Source of the DNA: an uncultured Eubacterium sp.
Lineage (GTDB): Bacteria > Bacillota > Clostridia > Lachnospirales > Lachnospiraceae
Direction: 5' to 3'
Length of the DNA stretch: 64,000 nt
Assembly (NCBI GenBank): GCA_910583555.1
Contig: CAJTXO010000011.1
Span: forward strand, 1-64,000
The notes under the pieces were generated by a model that saw nothing but the letters and a program-made list of their open reading frames with translations, ran no database searches and had not been told where the DNA came from. The position numbers were made by a program, and so were the translations under genes. Below, in pieces: positions 37,308 to 44,588 of the stretch. Positions within the stretch are counted from its first letter, which is position 1. The number at the start of each line of letters is the position of its first letter.

Positions 37308-37420
37308 TTACAATCTCTCCCAAAATACCATTGACAAACGCCGCCATCCATTTTGTATTTTTTGCCTGCTTGTCCTCTATTCATTTACTATTTCTCCCAA
37401 AATACCATTGACAAACGCCG
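37292..37420 (-). repeat. Interrupted direct duplication of the nusB/xseA junction
   Basis: About 52 bp at 37292-37343 recur at 37369-37420 (offset 77 bp) with two or three differences. Both copies hold the nusB tail (AAFVNGILGEIVNE) and the xseA start codon. The 25 bp between the copies have no homology. The outcome matches the 79-bp duplication 1.5 kb away: a former stop/start overlap has been separated. Confidence 0.93.
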
Positions 37421-37775
37421 CACCGCCCTCCGCGCCGTACTTTTTGCTCAGTTCGACCGCCTCATTGATGGCTACGCCGACCGGGATATCCTCATCAAAA
37501 ACAGCTTCGTACACGCCCAGACGCAGGATCGCCAGCTCCTCTTTCCCGATCCGGTCGATCTTCCAGCCTTTCGAGTGTTCGGAGATCATAGCATCCAGTT
37601 CTTCCTGTCTCTTTCCTATGTTTCCCAATTTCTCGATCAGATATGTCTGTTCCTTTTCTTCCATCGTATGTGTCTGAAAATGAATGTCCCTCTGTTCTCC
37701 GAACATCTCCTCCCCATAAAACTCCTTCTGAAAGAGCAGGACAAATAACTGCTCCCTAAGTTCTCTTCTCGTCAT
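37377..37775 (-). CDS. nusB: Transcription antitermination factor NusB
   Basis: RNA-binding factor that joins NusE/S10 at boxA for rRNA antitermination. An all-helical protein with the family start TRRELREQLFVLLFQKEFYG, then ISEHSKGWKIDRIGKEELAILRLGVYEAVFDEDIPVGVAINEAVELSKKYG and the terminal FVNGILGEI. I choose the ATG at 37775 (MTRREL), 8 bp after GGAGAG; ATGs at 37781 and 37802 are also in frame. It lies between the asp23-like gene and xseA, as in other Clostridia. Confidence 0.94.
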   Translation of the reverse strand: MTRRELREQLFVLLFQKEFYGEEMFGEQRDIHFQTHTMEEKEQTYLIEKLGNIGKRQEELDAMISEHSKGWKIDRIGKEELAILRLGVYEAVFDEDIPVGVAINEAVELSKKYGAEGGAAFVNGILGEIVNE

Positions 37776-37801
37776 CTTCATTACTCTCCATGTTAGTTCC
37801 A

Positions 37802-37892
37802 TCAGCCAGCATGTTCTGATGCCACGGATCCAAGGTCAAATATGCATGAGCGGCATTTTGACCTTTTGACCCTGACATCCTGTTCTGGCTGA
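37802..37892 (-). other. Structured spacer between the asp23-like gene and nusB
   Basis: Nested inverted repeats: an outer TCAGCCAG/CTGGCTGA pair (37802-37809 with 37885-37892) and an inner 12-bp arm AGGTCAAA..ATGC with one bulge (37833-37845 with 37853-37864, loop ATGAGCG). No T-run follows. It could be a processed hairpin or a mobile-repeat relic; no ORF is present. Confidence 0.45.
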
Positions 37893-37906
37893 ATAAAAAC
37901 TGCGAT

Positions 37907-38275
37907 CTACTCCGCATTCACCTGAACGATCCCGGCAATCCGGACATTGACTTTCGTCACTTCCAGTCCCGTCATGCTGCTGATCGCCTGTGCTACTTTC
38001 TCCTGTACCTTTGCCGACACTTTCGGAATGCTGTATCCAAATTTCATATTCACAGCAATGTCCACCGAAGCCCGGTTATCTGTAATCTCTACCTTTACCC
38101 CTTTGGAATGGTTTTTCACGCCAAATTTTCCGGCAAGGTCATTGATGCTGCCGCCTGCCATAGACTCGATCCCATCCACCTCGGATGCGGATATTCCTGC
38201 GATCGCTGACACAACCTCACTGGCAATCTGTACTTCTCCGATGCTGTCTTCTGTACCAAATACGTCCTTTGCCAT
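37907..38275 (-). CDS. Asp23/Gls24-family protein
   Basis: Small cell-envelope-associated protein of the Asp23/Gls24 (YloU/YqhY-like) family. YqhY-type members lie next to nusB and acetyl-CoA carboxylase genes and influence lipid or wall homeostasis. Typical segments are GEVQIASEVVSAIAGISASEVDGIESMAG, VEITDNRASVDIAVNMKFGYSIPKVSAKVQEKV and LEVTKVNVRIAGI. I start at the ATG 38275, which has GAGGTG at 7 bp; the longer frame to 38308 has no SD. It sits between spoIIIAH and nusB. Confidence 0.9.
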   Translation of the reverse strand: MAKDVFGTEDSIGEVQIASEVVSAIAGISASEVDGIESMAGGSINDLAGKFGVKNHSKGVKVEITDNRASVDIAVNMKFGYSIPKVSAKVQEKVAQAISSMTGLEVTKVNVRIAGIVQVNAE

Positions 38276-38347
38276 ACTTGTCACCTCATCTGTCACAAAA
38301 CTATACATACGCCCAAAAGCATATATACAGTTTTTAGTTTACCACAT

Positions 38348-39109
38348 TCAGCCTTTTTTGCCAACAGGTGAAATAACAATTTTATCAGAAGCGCATTCCG
38401 TCTTCCTCTTCACGACATCTTCGATCTGCGCGATCTGCTGCTCATTCAGCTTTTCCGCATTGACAATGACGTCCACGCTGTCATCGACGATCGTGACAAC
38501 CACTTCCTCAAAGCCTTTCGCCGCCAGAAGGTTTTCGGTCGCCGTTTCCTTTTCATTCACAGCCGTCATCGACACGATTTCGTTCATCGCCTGTTCCTTT
38601 TGGGCGTCCGAAGCGCTTTTGCTGTTTACGAGCTCGAGAAGAGTTTCCTTATTCTTCGCGCGCGTCTGTTCCCTTGACAGCTTTGCCGACTCAAAGTAAT
38701 CCGAAGTCACTGTATTATTTACAAGCACCGCTTCCCCGGCATTTTCTTTCGATGCCTCCGAGGAGTCTTTTTGTTCCGCGGCTGCTATGTCTTCATCGGA
38801 AATGTCTGCCACGGCGTCATCCTGAACCTCCGAAGCAGCGGCATCGTCTGCCGCTACATTTTCCGATGCAACGGCGTCTTTTTCAGCCGCCCCGCCGTCG
38901 CCGGGTACAGAAGCTTCTTCCGATGCTTTTCCGTCCGTCCCTTCTGCATCGTCCGTCCCCTCTGCTGCCTGCTCGCTCACCGCTGAACCGTTATTCAGCA
39001 CACCGATTGCCAGATCCTCCTCATTGGTAAGGCTTAAATATCCGGCAAGTGCAACCATGACGACGAGTGCCGTTATAATGATCTGATTTTTCCGCAAAAG
39101 TTTCTTCAC
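38348..39109 (-). CDS. spoIIIAH: Stage III sporulation protein AH (SpoIIIAH)
   Basis: Mother-cell protein whose YscJ/FliF-like domain binds SpoIIQ (or a clostridial equivalent) in the forespore membrane to form the feeding-tube channel. There is one TM helix at 9-27 (IIITALVVMVALAGYLSL). A low-complexity Glu/Asp/Ala/Ser stretch (about 35-130) follows, then the ring-building domain (YFESAKLSREQTRAKNKETLLELV ... VVTIVDDSVDVIVNAEKL) ending in DKIVISPVGKKG. At 253 residues it is longer than in Bacillus because of the acidic linker. Its start overlaps the spoIIIAG stop by 4 bp (ATGA). Confidence 0.93.
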   Translation of the reverse strand: MKKLLRKNQIIITALVVMVALAGYLSLTNEEDLAIGVLNNGSAVSEQAAEGTDDAEGTDGKASEEASVPGDGGAAEKDAVASENVAADDAAASEVQDDAVADISDEDIAAAEQKDSSEASKENAGEAVLVNNTVTSDYFESAKLSREQTRAKNKETLLELVNSKSASDAQKEQAMNEIVSMTAVNEKETATENLLAAKGFEEVVVTIVDDSVDVIVNAEKLNEQQIAQIEDVVKRKTECASDKIVISPVGKKG

Positions 39110-39651
39110 TTCTTTGCCTCCTTACTTTTCATTACTTTAATTTTATGACTCTCCACAGGAAATAATGCCGAAATGCCTGCTATTATTTCTCGTTGTATGC
39201 CAGGATCGGCGCCCCCGCCGCAGACGACGAGGATTCCTTCGATCTCCGGCTCCACTTCCTGCACGATATAGGGCTCTGTATTATGATCCTCATCCTCGAT
39301 CAGCACGCTCTTTTCCTCACTCCTCTCTCCGCCGGCCGAATTATCTTTTAATGTCACTTTCTCCCGCGAACTTTTCAGCGTGATCATGACATCGACCGCG
39401 CCGACCCCTTCCACACGCTCCAATATTTCCTTGACCTGTGTTTCCATCTGTTCTTTGTAATCCGTCAGTTCGTTTGCCGGCGGCCCCGCGGACTCCGGCA
39501 CCATATCGGACTCCCCTCCGTTATCCGGCTTAGAAAAAACATTGCCGCACGAGAGCAATAACAAAAGCACCCCCGAAACTATGACCGCCGCGATCCGAAA
39601 CGGCCCGGCCTTACTCACCATTTCCTTTATTTTCTCCAAATAATCACTCAT
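39106..39651 (-). CDS. spoIIIAG: Stage III sporulation protein AG (SpoIIIAG)
   Basis: Mother-cell ring component of the SpoIIIA-SpoIIQ channel. One TM helix (FRIAAVIVSGVLLLLLSCG, about 18-36) is followed by a ring-building motif with LTDYKEQMETQVKEILERVEGVGAVDVMITLKSS and a C-terminal EPEIEGILVVCGGGADPGIQREI block. I start at the ATG 39651 (MSDYLEKI), which overlaps the spoIIIAF stop as ATGAGTGA; an upstream in-frame start at 39681 would lie deep in spoIIIAF. Confidence 0.93.
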   Translation of the reverse strand: MSDYLEKIKEMVSKAGPFRIAAVIVSGVLLLLLSCGNVFSKPDNGGESDMVPESAGPPANELTDYKEQMETQVKEILERVEGVGAVDVMITLKSSREKVTLKDNSAGGERSEEKSVLIEDEDHNTEPYIVQEVEPEIEGILVVCGGGADPGIQREIIAGISALFPVESHKIKVMKSKEAKK

Positions 39652-40006
39652 CTGCCTCTCTCCCATCGAGTCCAAAACCATCCTGTAACATCTGTTCCCG
39701 CTGTTCGCCGATCATTTTCAATTCCTGCTCACCGATCAGCCGCAATTCCTGCCCACCGATCAGCCGCAATTCATCCTCGCGGAATTGTTCTTCGACCTTC
39801 GACATATTATCCCGCAAAAGCCCGTCGATGAAATCTTCGCCGGTGATCCATGAAAACAGCGGCATCATCACGAGAATGATCAAAATGACACCTTGCACAA
39901 GATCAAAATATTTTTCATACTTCGATTTGGCAAATAAATTCGATACGATTGAAAACAGCAGGACAAAAACCGTTACATTTTTTACGATTTGAAGCATCTC
40001 ATCCAT
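39644..40006 (-). CDS. spoIIIAF: Stage III sporulation protein AF (SpoIIIAF)
   Basis: Membrane component of the SpoIIIA complex. Two N-terminal TM helices (VTVFVLLFSIVSNLFA and YFDLVQGVILIILVMMPLFSWI) precede a short cytoplasmic or intermembrane tail. The tail is unusual: three successive 8-residue repeats (ELRLIGGQ, ELRLIGEQ, ELKMIGEQ) encoded by 24-bp DNA repeats at 39701-39772. At 120 residues it is shorter than the Bacillus protein (about 200). SD GGAGG lies upstream; the gap to spoIIIAE is 44 bp. Confidence 0.85.
   Translation of the reverse strand: MDEMLQIVKNVTVFVLLFSIVSNLFAKSKYEKYFDLVQGVILIILVMMPLFSWITGEDFIDGLLRDNMSKVEEQFREDELRLIGGQELRLIGEQELKMIGEQREQMLQDGFGLDGREADE
39701..39772 (-). 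repeat. Three 24-bp tandem repeats in spoIIIAF
   Basis: Units at 39701-39724, 39725-39748 and 39749-39772 share the pattern CTGnnC-CCGATCA-nnn-CAATTC. The second and third differ at one base. They encode an amphipathic 8-residue repeat and keep the frame. Confidence 0.9.
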
Positions 40007-40050
40007 ACCAATCCTCCTTTTGCAAAACCATGCCTTTTGGCGTCCTTCTT

Positions 40051-41283
40051 CTATAGCGCCATATTTGTCGCGGCTATGACGATCGTGAGCGTGATCAGGA
40101 ACATGACGGCCGTCATAAACACCATATGCAGGAGCAGCCTGCCGCTGTCCGCCGTGCTTTGAAATACCGACACGATCCTTTTATCGGTGACCGGCTGGGA
40201 AAACGCCGCCAGTCCTTTATAGAGAACGGTAAAGACACCGAGTTTCAAGATCGGCACGAGACAGATGACGGCGATCGCTACCAGACCGCCGACGCCAATA
40301 GCGCTTTTGATCAGGATTCCCGTGCCGATGACCGTATCCGCCACGCCGCCAAATACATTTCCCACCCCGGGTATGCTGTTCGCTGCTTTGAATACGGCAG
40401 ACCGCTTCACGCCGTCGAGCGCCGGCATGATCAGCCCCTGGATGCCCTGATGGCCGATCAGGAGCGCCAGAAGCGTCTTCGTCCCGATGCGCACAAAACT
40501 CCGCAGCAGCGCCGTAAATCTCGTGAACCGCCATCCCATCAGCGGATTCAGCATACCGACGAGAAAATAGACCTGCACGATCGGCAGAAACATATTGACG
40601 AGCAGATGTTCCGCGATCGCGATCGCGTACAGCGCCGTCTGGTAAAAAGCAATCGACGTGGCACTGCCCGAACTCCACGTGAGCGCGACCGAAAAGGTGG
40701 GCACGAGCGCCCGCATAAAATCTACGATATTCTTTAGCACCTCACCGGCCACGGCGAAGGCGGAGAAAAATCCGGCAAATAAAACCGACGCCACGAGAAA
40801 ATAAATGATCTGAAATCCCGTATCCCCCATCTGTTTTTCGTACAGGCTCGTCGAGAAATTGATAAATACGCCCGACAGGATGCCATATAATAGAAGCCGG
40901 ATAAAAGTAGTCTTGTTGTGTTCCAACTGCTCCGAGAGATACTGCCTGACATATTCCCCGATCCCGGCAAGGGAAAGTTCCGCGTTTCCCTGAAGTACCT
41001 GATCCACATACTCCCGCACGGAAAAATCAATCTCATCCGCTTTCAGTTCCTGAAGGATTTCTTCCACTTCATCCAGCGGGATGCTGTCGTAGATCGTATC
41101 ATAGACATCTTCTGTCCTCTGTTCCCCATTACTCGCTGCCACCAATATTTCCTTCTCTTCCAGAACAGCTTCCGCCTGAACATCAGCACGCGGCTGCAGG
41201 ACAACACAAAAAAACAACAGCCATATCCATTTCCACCGGATCACCCGGTTTTTATGTATCCGTAGTCCCGTCATTCCCATCAT
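40051..41283 (-). CDS. spoIIIAE: Stage III sporulation protein AE (SpoIIIAE)
   Basis: Large polytopic membrane protein of the SpoIIIA channel. A signal-like N-terminus (WKWIWLLFFCVVLQPRADVQA) is followed by an acidic soluble region containing DSIPLDEVEEILQEL. Seven or so TM helices follow, with the family blocks LVPTFSVALTWSSGSATS, LVNMFLPIVQVYFLVGMLNPL, IGTKTLLALLIGHQGIQGLIMPALDGVKRSAVFKAANSIPGVGNVFGG and IVIAATNM. At 410 residues it has the usual length. The gap to spoIIIAD is 77 bp. Confidence 0.94.
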   Translation of the reverse strand: MMGMTGLRIHKNRVIRWKWIWLLFFCVVLQPRADVQAEAVLEEKEILVAASNGEQRTEDVYDTIYDSIPLDEVEEILQELKADEIDFSVREYVDQVLQGNAELSLAGIGEYVRQYLSEQLEHNKTTFIRLLLYGILSGVFINFSTSLYEKQMGDTGFQIIYFLVASVLFAGFFSAFAVAGEVLKNIVDFMRALVPTFSVALTWSSGSATSIAFYQTALYAIAIAEHLLVNMFLPIVQVYFLVGMLNPLMGWRFTRFTALLRSFVRIGTKTLLALLIGHQGIQGLIMPALDGVKRSAVFKAANSIPGVGNVFGGVADTVIGTGILIKSAIGVGGLVAIAVICLVPILKLGVFTVLYKGLAAFSQPVTDKRIVSVFQSTADSGRLLLHMVFMTAVMFLITLTIVIAATNMAL

Positions 41284-41360
41284 TTCCCCCGATCCTCAAT
41301 CCCCGTTTCTGCCCACAAACTTCCTTTTCCCAGCTAATACCGCCCCTGCCTGATGAAACG

Positions 41361-41741
41361 TCACGGGATCAATTCCCCGATCGTCTCCAAAAGCGACTGC
41401 AGCACCGGCAGACTGACAGCGATCATACTCATCCGCCCAAAAAAGTCAACCTGCCCGGCGATCGTATTCTGCCCGGCATCTTTACAGATCGACGCCGTAA
41501 ATTCGGATAAGTAAGCGATGCCGATCATTTTTAAGATGATCTTGATATACGTCTCACTGATCCCGATGTACTCCGTCAGTTCATGGAACATGTCCACAAT
41601 ATACTCAAATTTTGTAATACCAAAAAAGAATATGATCATTCCGCTCACGATCGTGATCCAAATGCTGATATCCTTCCTCATCGTCCCCACCACGATGGCA
41701 AGCGTCATGCCAGCGATGGCGATCAACGCGATCTTTACCAT
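41361..41741 (-). CDS. spoIIIAD: Stage III sporulation protein AD (SpoIIIAD)
   Basis: Small membrane component of the SpoIIIA complex, 126 residues with four hydrophobic helices, including VKIALIAIAGMTLAIVVG, ISIWITIVSGMIIFFFG and the conserved IKIILKMIGIAYLSEFTASICKDAGQNTIA. I start at the ATG 41741, which follows a GGGAGAGG SD; the frame continues upstream to 41774 without an SD. Confidence 0.94.
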   Translation of the reverse strand: MVKIALIAIAGMTLAIVVGTMRKDISIWITIVSGMIIFFFGITKFEYIVDMFHELTEYIGISETYIKIILKMIGIAYLSEFTASICKDAGQNTIAGQVDFFGRMSMIAVSLPVLQSLLETIGELIP

Positions 41742-41823
41742 TGACCTCTCCCCTCTCTCCTGTGGATGCAGCAAACGCTAAAAATGCCGCGTCCTCCGCC
41801 CTGCTCCGCGATTGTACAATGTA

Positions 41824-42018
41824 CTAGATAGCAAACAGCCGCTCGATCATCTCAAACAGCTCCGCGATATAGGGAATGACCCAGAACAGCACGAGGATCA
41901 ATCCCGCCAGCCCTGTTAAAAACGCCTGTTCCTCCCGGCCCGACTGCCGCAGGATCTGATTGAGCATCGACACGAGAATGCCAACCAGCGCAATTTTGAA
42001 AATAATACTAACTTCCAC
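41824..42018 (-). CDS. spoIIIAC: Stage III sporulation protein AC (SpoIIIAC)
   Basis: Two-helix membrane protein of the SpoIIIA complex, 64 residues (family about 65-68), with IIFKIALVGILVSMLNQIL and GLAGLILVLFWVIPYIAELFEMI. The start is GTG at 42018 with AAAGGA 6 bp upstream. It lies 19 bp after spoIIIAB. Confidence 0.95.
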   Translation of the reverse strand: MEVSIIFKIALVGILVSMLNQILRQSGREEQAFLTGLAGLILVLFWVIPYIAELFEMIERLFAI

Positions 42019-42037
42019 AGCTAATCCTTTCCGGTGC

Positions 42038-42583
42038 TCACACGATGAGAATGACCATTAGTAACCCGCACATGATCCCGCACACATAATACAGCTTTAA
42101 CTTCTCGTTTTTTTCTCTCCGCCTTTTTTCTATCAAAAACTCCCATTTACTTAGAAAATAATCAATCGCCTGTCCCTGCGCCTGCCGGTCCAGACAACCG
42201 AGCTGCCCTCCCATTTCCCGGAGCACTTCGACCGCTTCCCGCTCTAAACATTCCCCTCCCATTTCCTTCGAAACGGCATCCTCCCACACCTGCTTCAATT
42301 CCTTCTGGCTTCCCGCCTGCAGTTCTTTTGATACGCGGGAAAAAAAGCGCCGGCTGTTCCCCCGGATCTGATGCGCCGCCCCCTCTAACGTTTCCGCCAT
42401 CGGCGTATTCATATACCGGATCTCACCCTGCACATACAGAAACGCCTTCTTGATCTCATACAGGTTCAGAAGCCTGCTGTTGTACAGGCATCCTTTATAA
42501 ACGCCAAATGCCGTTGTTCCAAACACGAGCAGCACCGCTCCCAGTATTTTTGCTATCGTTTCAGCCATCATATCAGCCATCAT
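42038..42583 (-). CDS. spoIIIAB: Stage III sporulation protein AB (SpoIIIAB)
   Basis: Membrane protein of the SpoIIIA complex. An N-terminal TM helix (ILGAVLLVFGTTAFGVYKG) and a C-terminal TM helix (LYYVCGIMCGLLMVILIV) flank a helical domain with LYEIKKAFLYVQGEIRYMNTPMAETLE, which resembles GspF-type proteins. I start at the ATG 42583, 7 bp after AAGGGGCGG; an upstream in-frame ATG at 42613 lies within spoIIIAA without an SD. It overlaps the spoIIIAA stop by 11 bp. Confidence 0.94.
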   Translation of the reverse strand: MMADMMAETIAKILGAVLLVFGTTAFGVYKGCLYNSRLLNLYEIKKAFLYVQGEIRYMNTPMAETLEGAAHQIRGNSRRFFSRVSKELQAGSQKELKQVWEDAVSKEMGGECLEREAVEVLREMGGQLGCLDRQAQGQAIDYFLSKWEFLIEKRRREKNEKLKLYYVCGIMCGLLMVILIV

Positions 42584-43484
42584 ATAAAATCCGCCCCTTC
42601 CGATCCCGCACATCCTCTATGCTCCCCGGCCCTCCCGCATGTCCGAGAACGATGTACCGGCCAAACCGTTCCTGTTCCAGCAGTCTTCCCACCTCCGGTT
42701 TATTCCTGACCTCCTGATAATTTTCGCCGTGGATGGCCGCGATGATGCGGCAGCCGCAGTTCATCACATGTTCGAGTGCCTGTACATCCTTTTTTCCGCC
42801 AATCTCATCGACGACGATCACCTCCGGCGAAAGCGATCGGACCGCCATCATCATACCTTCCGATTTCGGGCAGCCATCGAGCACATCAGTCCGGCAGCCC
42901 ACATCGTTTTGCGGCACGCCGCGGTAGCATCCGGCAATCTCACTCCGCTCGTCCACTACCGTCACGGTCTTTCCCTCCGAACTCCCGGCATCCCCGGACA
43001 ACATCCGCGCAATATCGCGCAGCAGCGTGGTCTTCCCGCAGCCGGGCGGCGAGATGATCAGCGTATCCGGCAGCCGCCCTCCCTCATCGAGATACGGCAT
43101 CACGTTCTTCCCGCAGCCAATGATCTCATGGGAAATGCGGACATTGACAAATGAAATATTCCTGATATTTTTTACGCACCCGCGCTCGACCACCACCTGC
43201 CCGGCCACCCCGACACGATGCCCGCCCGGAATGGTCATAAATCCCTGTGCGATCTCCTCCTCAAATGCATACAGGGAATAGCCGCTTATATAGGCGATCA
43301 TTTCTTTCAGATCCGACCTGTCCACCTTTCCGGCGCCGAGTATTCGGCGTTTTCCACCGATCACTTCCACAGGCTGTCCCATCCGGAAGCGTATCTCCCG
43401 CAGCCTGTCCACGTCCACACGCCCGCCCGTAAAGCATGGCCTAAATTTAGCCGGCAGTATGTTTTCGATCTCCGTCCATTCCAT
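42573..43484 (-). CDS. spoIIIAA: Stage III sporulation protein AA ATPase (SpoIIIAA)
   Basis: Cytoplasmic secretion-type ATPase thought to energise the SpoIIIA channel in the mother cell. It has Walker A PPGCGKTTLLRD (146-157), Walker B VIVVDEIGG (near 218), CYRGVPQNDVGCRTDVLDG, the arginine-rich DERSEI segment and GCRIIAAIHGE. At 303 residues it has normal length. It is the first gene of the spoIIIA cluster, with a possible mother-cell (sigma-E) promoter at 43515-43543. Confidence 0.95.
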   Translation of the reverse strand: MEWTEIENILPAKFRPCFTGGRVDVDRLREIRFRMGQPVEVIGGKRRILGAGKVDRSDLKEMIAYISGYSLYAFEEEIAQGFMTIPGGHRVGVAGQVVVERGCVKNIRNISFVNVRISHEIIGCGKNVMPYLDEGGRLPDTLIISPPGCGKTTLLRDIARMLSGDAGSSEGKTVTVVDERSEIAGCYRGVPQNDVGCRTDVLDGCPKSEGMMMAVRSLSPEVIVVDEIGGKKDVQALEHVMNCGCRIIAAIHGENYQEVRNKPEVGRLLEQERFGRYIVLGHAGGPGSIEDVRDRKGRILYDG

Positions 43485-43514
43485 CCCTCATCACTCCTTG
43501 TCTGCGTTTATTTG

Positions 43515-43543
43515 AATATATGCAGTGAGGAATGGAATCATGC
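43515..43543 (-). promoter_or_regulatory. Possible sigma-E promoter of the spoIIIA operon
   Basis: On the minus strand GCATGATT, 13 bp, CATATATT, about 31 bp upstream of spoIIIAA. The -10-like box differs from the sigma-E consensus CATACAnT at one defined position; the -35 fit is weaker. Known control of spoIIIA by sigma-E in Bacillus supports the call. Confidence 0.4.
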
Positions 43544-43579
43544 AAAAAAAATAAACGGCTTCTATTCCGACGTCCAAAG

Positions 43580-43588
43580 TGGTATAAT
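43580..43588 (+). promoter_or_regulatory. Extended -10 promoter of the radical SAM gene
   Basis: TGG-TATAAT forms an extended -10 box, 50 bp upstream of the start at 43638. The -35 region (43560-43565, TTCTAT) is poor, as is common with extended -10 promoters. It is divergent from spoIIIA. Confidence 0.55.
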
Positions 43589-43637
43589 CATGTCAGTACA
43601 TTTAGGTACAATCTTACCAGTAAACGAGGGGTTCCGT

Positions 43638-44528
43638 ATGCACTTTGTAAAAGCAAAAGGAATCTTATCTTCCAAAAACGGAATGAATCTATATCGCGGC
43701 TGCTCCCACGGCTGCATTTACTGCGACTCCAGAAGCCGCTGCTATCACATGGAACACGCTTTTGAAGATATCGAAATAAAAGAAAACGCGATCGAACTAT
43801 TAGAGTACGCGCTGCTTCATAAAAGAAAGAAATGTATGATCGGAACAGGCTCCATGACCGATCCTTATATCCCTCTCGAAATGGAGATTGGAAACGTCAG
43901 GAAAGCTCTGCACCTCATCTATAAATATGGGTTTGGATTTACCGTCATCACAAAATCAGACCGCATTTTGCGCGATCTGGACCTATTGCAGAAAATAAAT
44001 GAAACGACGAAATGCGTCGTACAGATGACATTAACGACCTATGATGAAGATCTGTGCCGAAAGCTCGAACCGCATGTGAGTACGACAAAAGAGCGTTTCG
44101 AGGTATTGAAACAACTTCGTGACGCGGGCATACCTACTGTCGTTTGGCTGACGCCGATCCTGCCGTTTATCAACGATACAGAACAGAATGTCACTGGAAT
44201 TTTAGATATGTGCATCGAAGCTAACGTATATGGCATTATCTGCTATGGTATGGGACTTACGCTGCGGGAAGGGAACAGGGAATATTTTTATGAACAGTTA
44301 GACCGCCTGTTCCCAGATCGAAAAGAACAATATATGAGATGCTACGGAAATCAATATATCATTGAGAGTCCGAACAACAACCGCCTGATGGAATTATTTG
44401 TCCAAACCTGCCGCCAGCACGGAATTATTCACGATAATGAGAAGATCTTCCAGTATCTGCATACCTTTGAAGAAAAATCCCACGCTGATCAAATAAGTCT
44501 ATTGGATGTTTTCCCCGATCTAAAATGA
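43638..44528 (+). CDS. Radical SAM protein (SPL-like, Rv2578c/YgiQ-type class)
   Basis: Iron-sulfur enzyme that generates a 5'-deoxyadenosyl radical; the substrate is unknown. The cluster motif CSHGCIYCD places Cys at 22, 26 and 29. An ICYGMGL-type barrel core and GIPTVVWLTPILPFINDTEQNV follow. It resembles the widespread SPL-family radical SAM proteins related to spore photoproduct lyase, but is not itself recognisable as SplB. I start at the ATG 43638, with GAGGGG 7 bp upstream; an upstream in-frame ATG at 43590 lies on the -10 box. The gene is monocistronic, between the divergent spoIIIA operon and a convergent LRR gene. Confidence 0.88.
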   Translation: MHFVKAKGILSSKNGMNLYRGCSHGCIYCDSRSRCYHMEHAFEDIEIKENAIELLEYALLHKRKKCMIGTGSMTDPYIPLEMEIGNVRKALHLIYKYGFGFTVITKSDRILRDLDLLQKINETTKCVVQMTLTTYDEDLCRKLEPHVSTTKERFEVLKQLRDAGIPTVVWLTPILPFINDTEQNVTGILDMCIEANVYGIICYGMGLTLREGNREYFYEQLDRLFPDRKEQYMRCYGNQYIIESPNNNRLMELFVQTCRQHGIIHDNEKIFQYLHTFEEKSHADQISLLDVFPDLK

Positions 44529-44579
44529 GCGCCTCCCTCCAAAATGACAGACAATGATCGTTCATTTGGAGGGGGACGC
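44529..44579. terminator. Shared convergent terminator hairpin
   Basis: A long imperfect stem of about 18 bp (GCGCCTCCCTCCAAAATGA paired with its near-complement up to 44579) lies between the convergent radical SAM and LRR genes. No T-run follows on either side, so efficiency is uncertain. Confidence 0.5.
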
Positions 44580-44588
44580 CCAGCTTCA

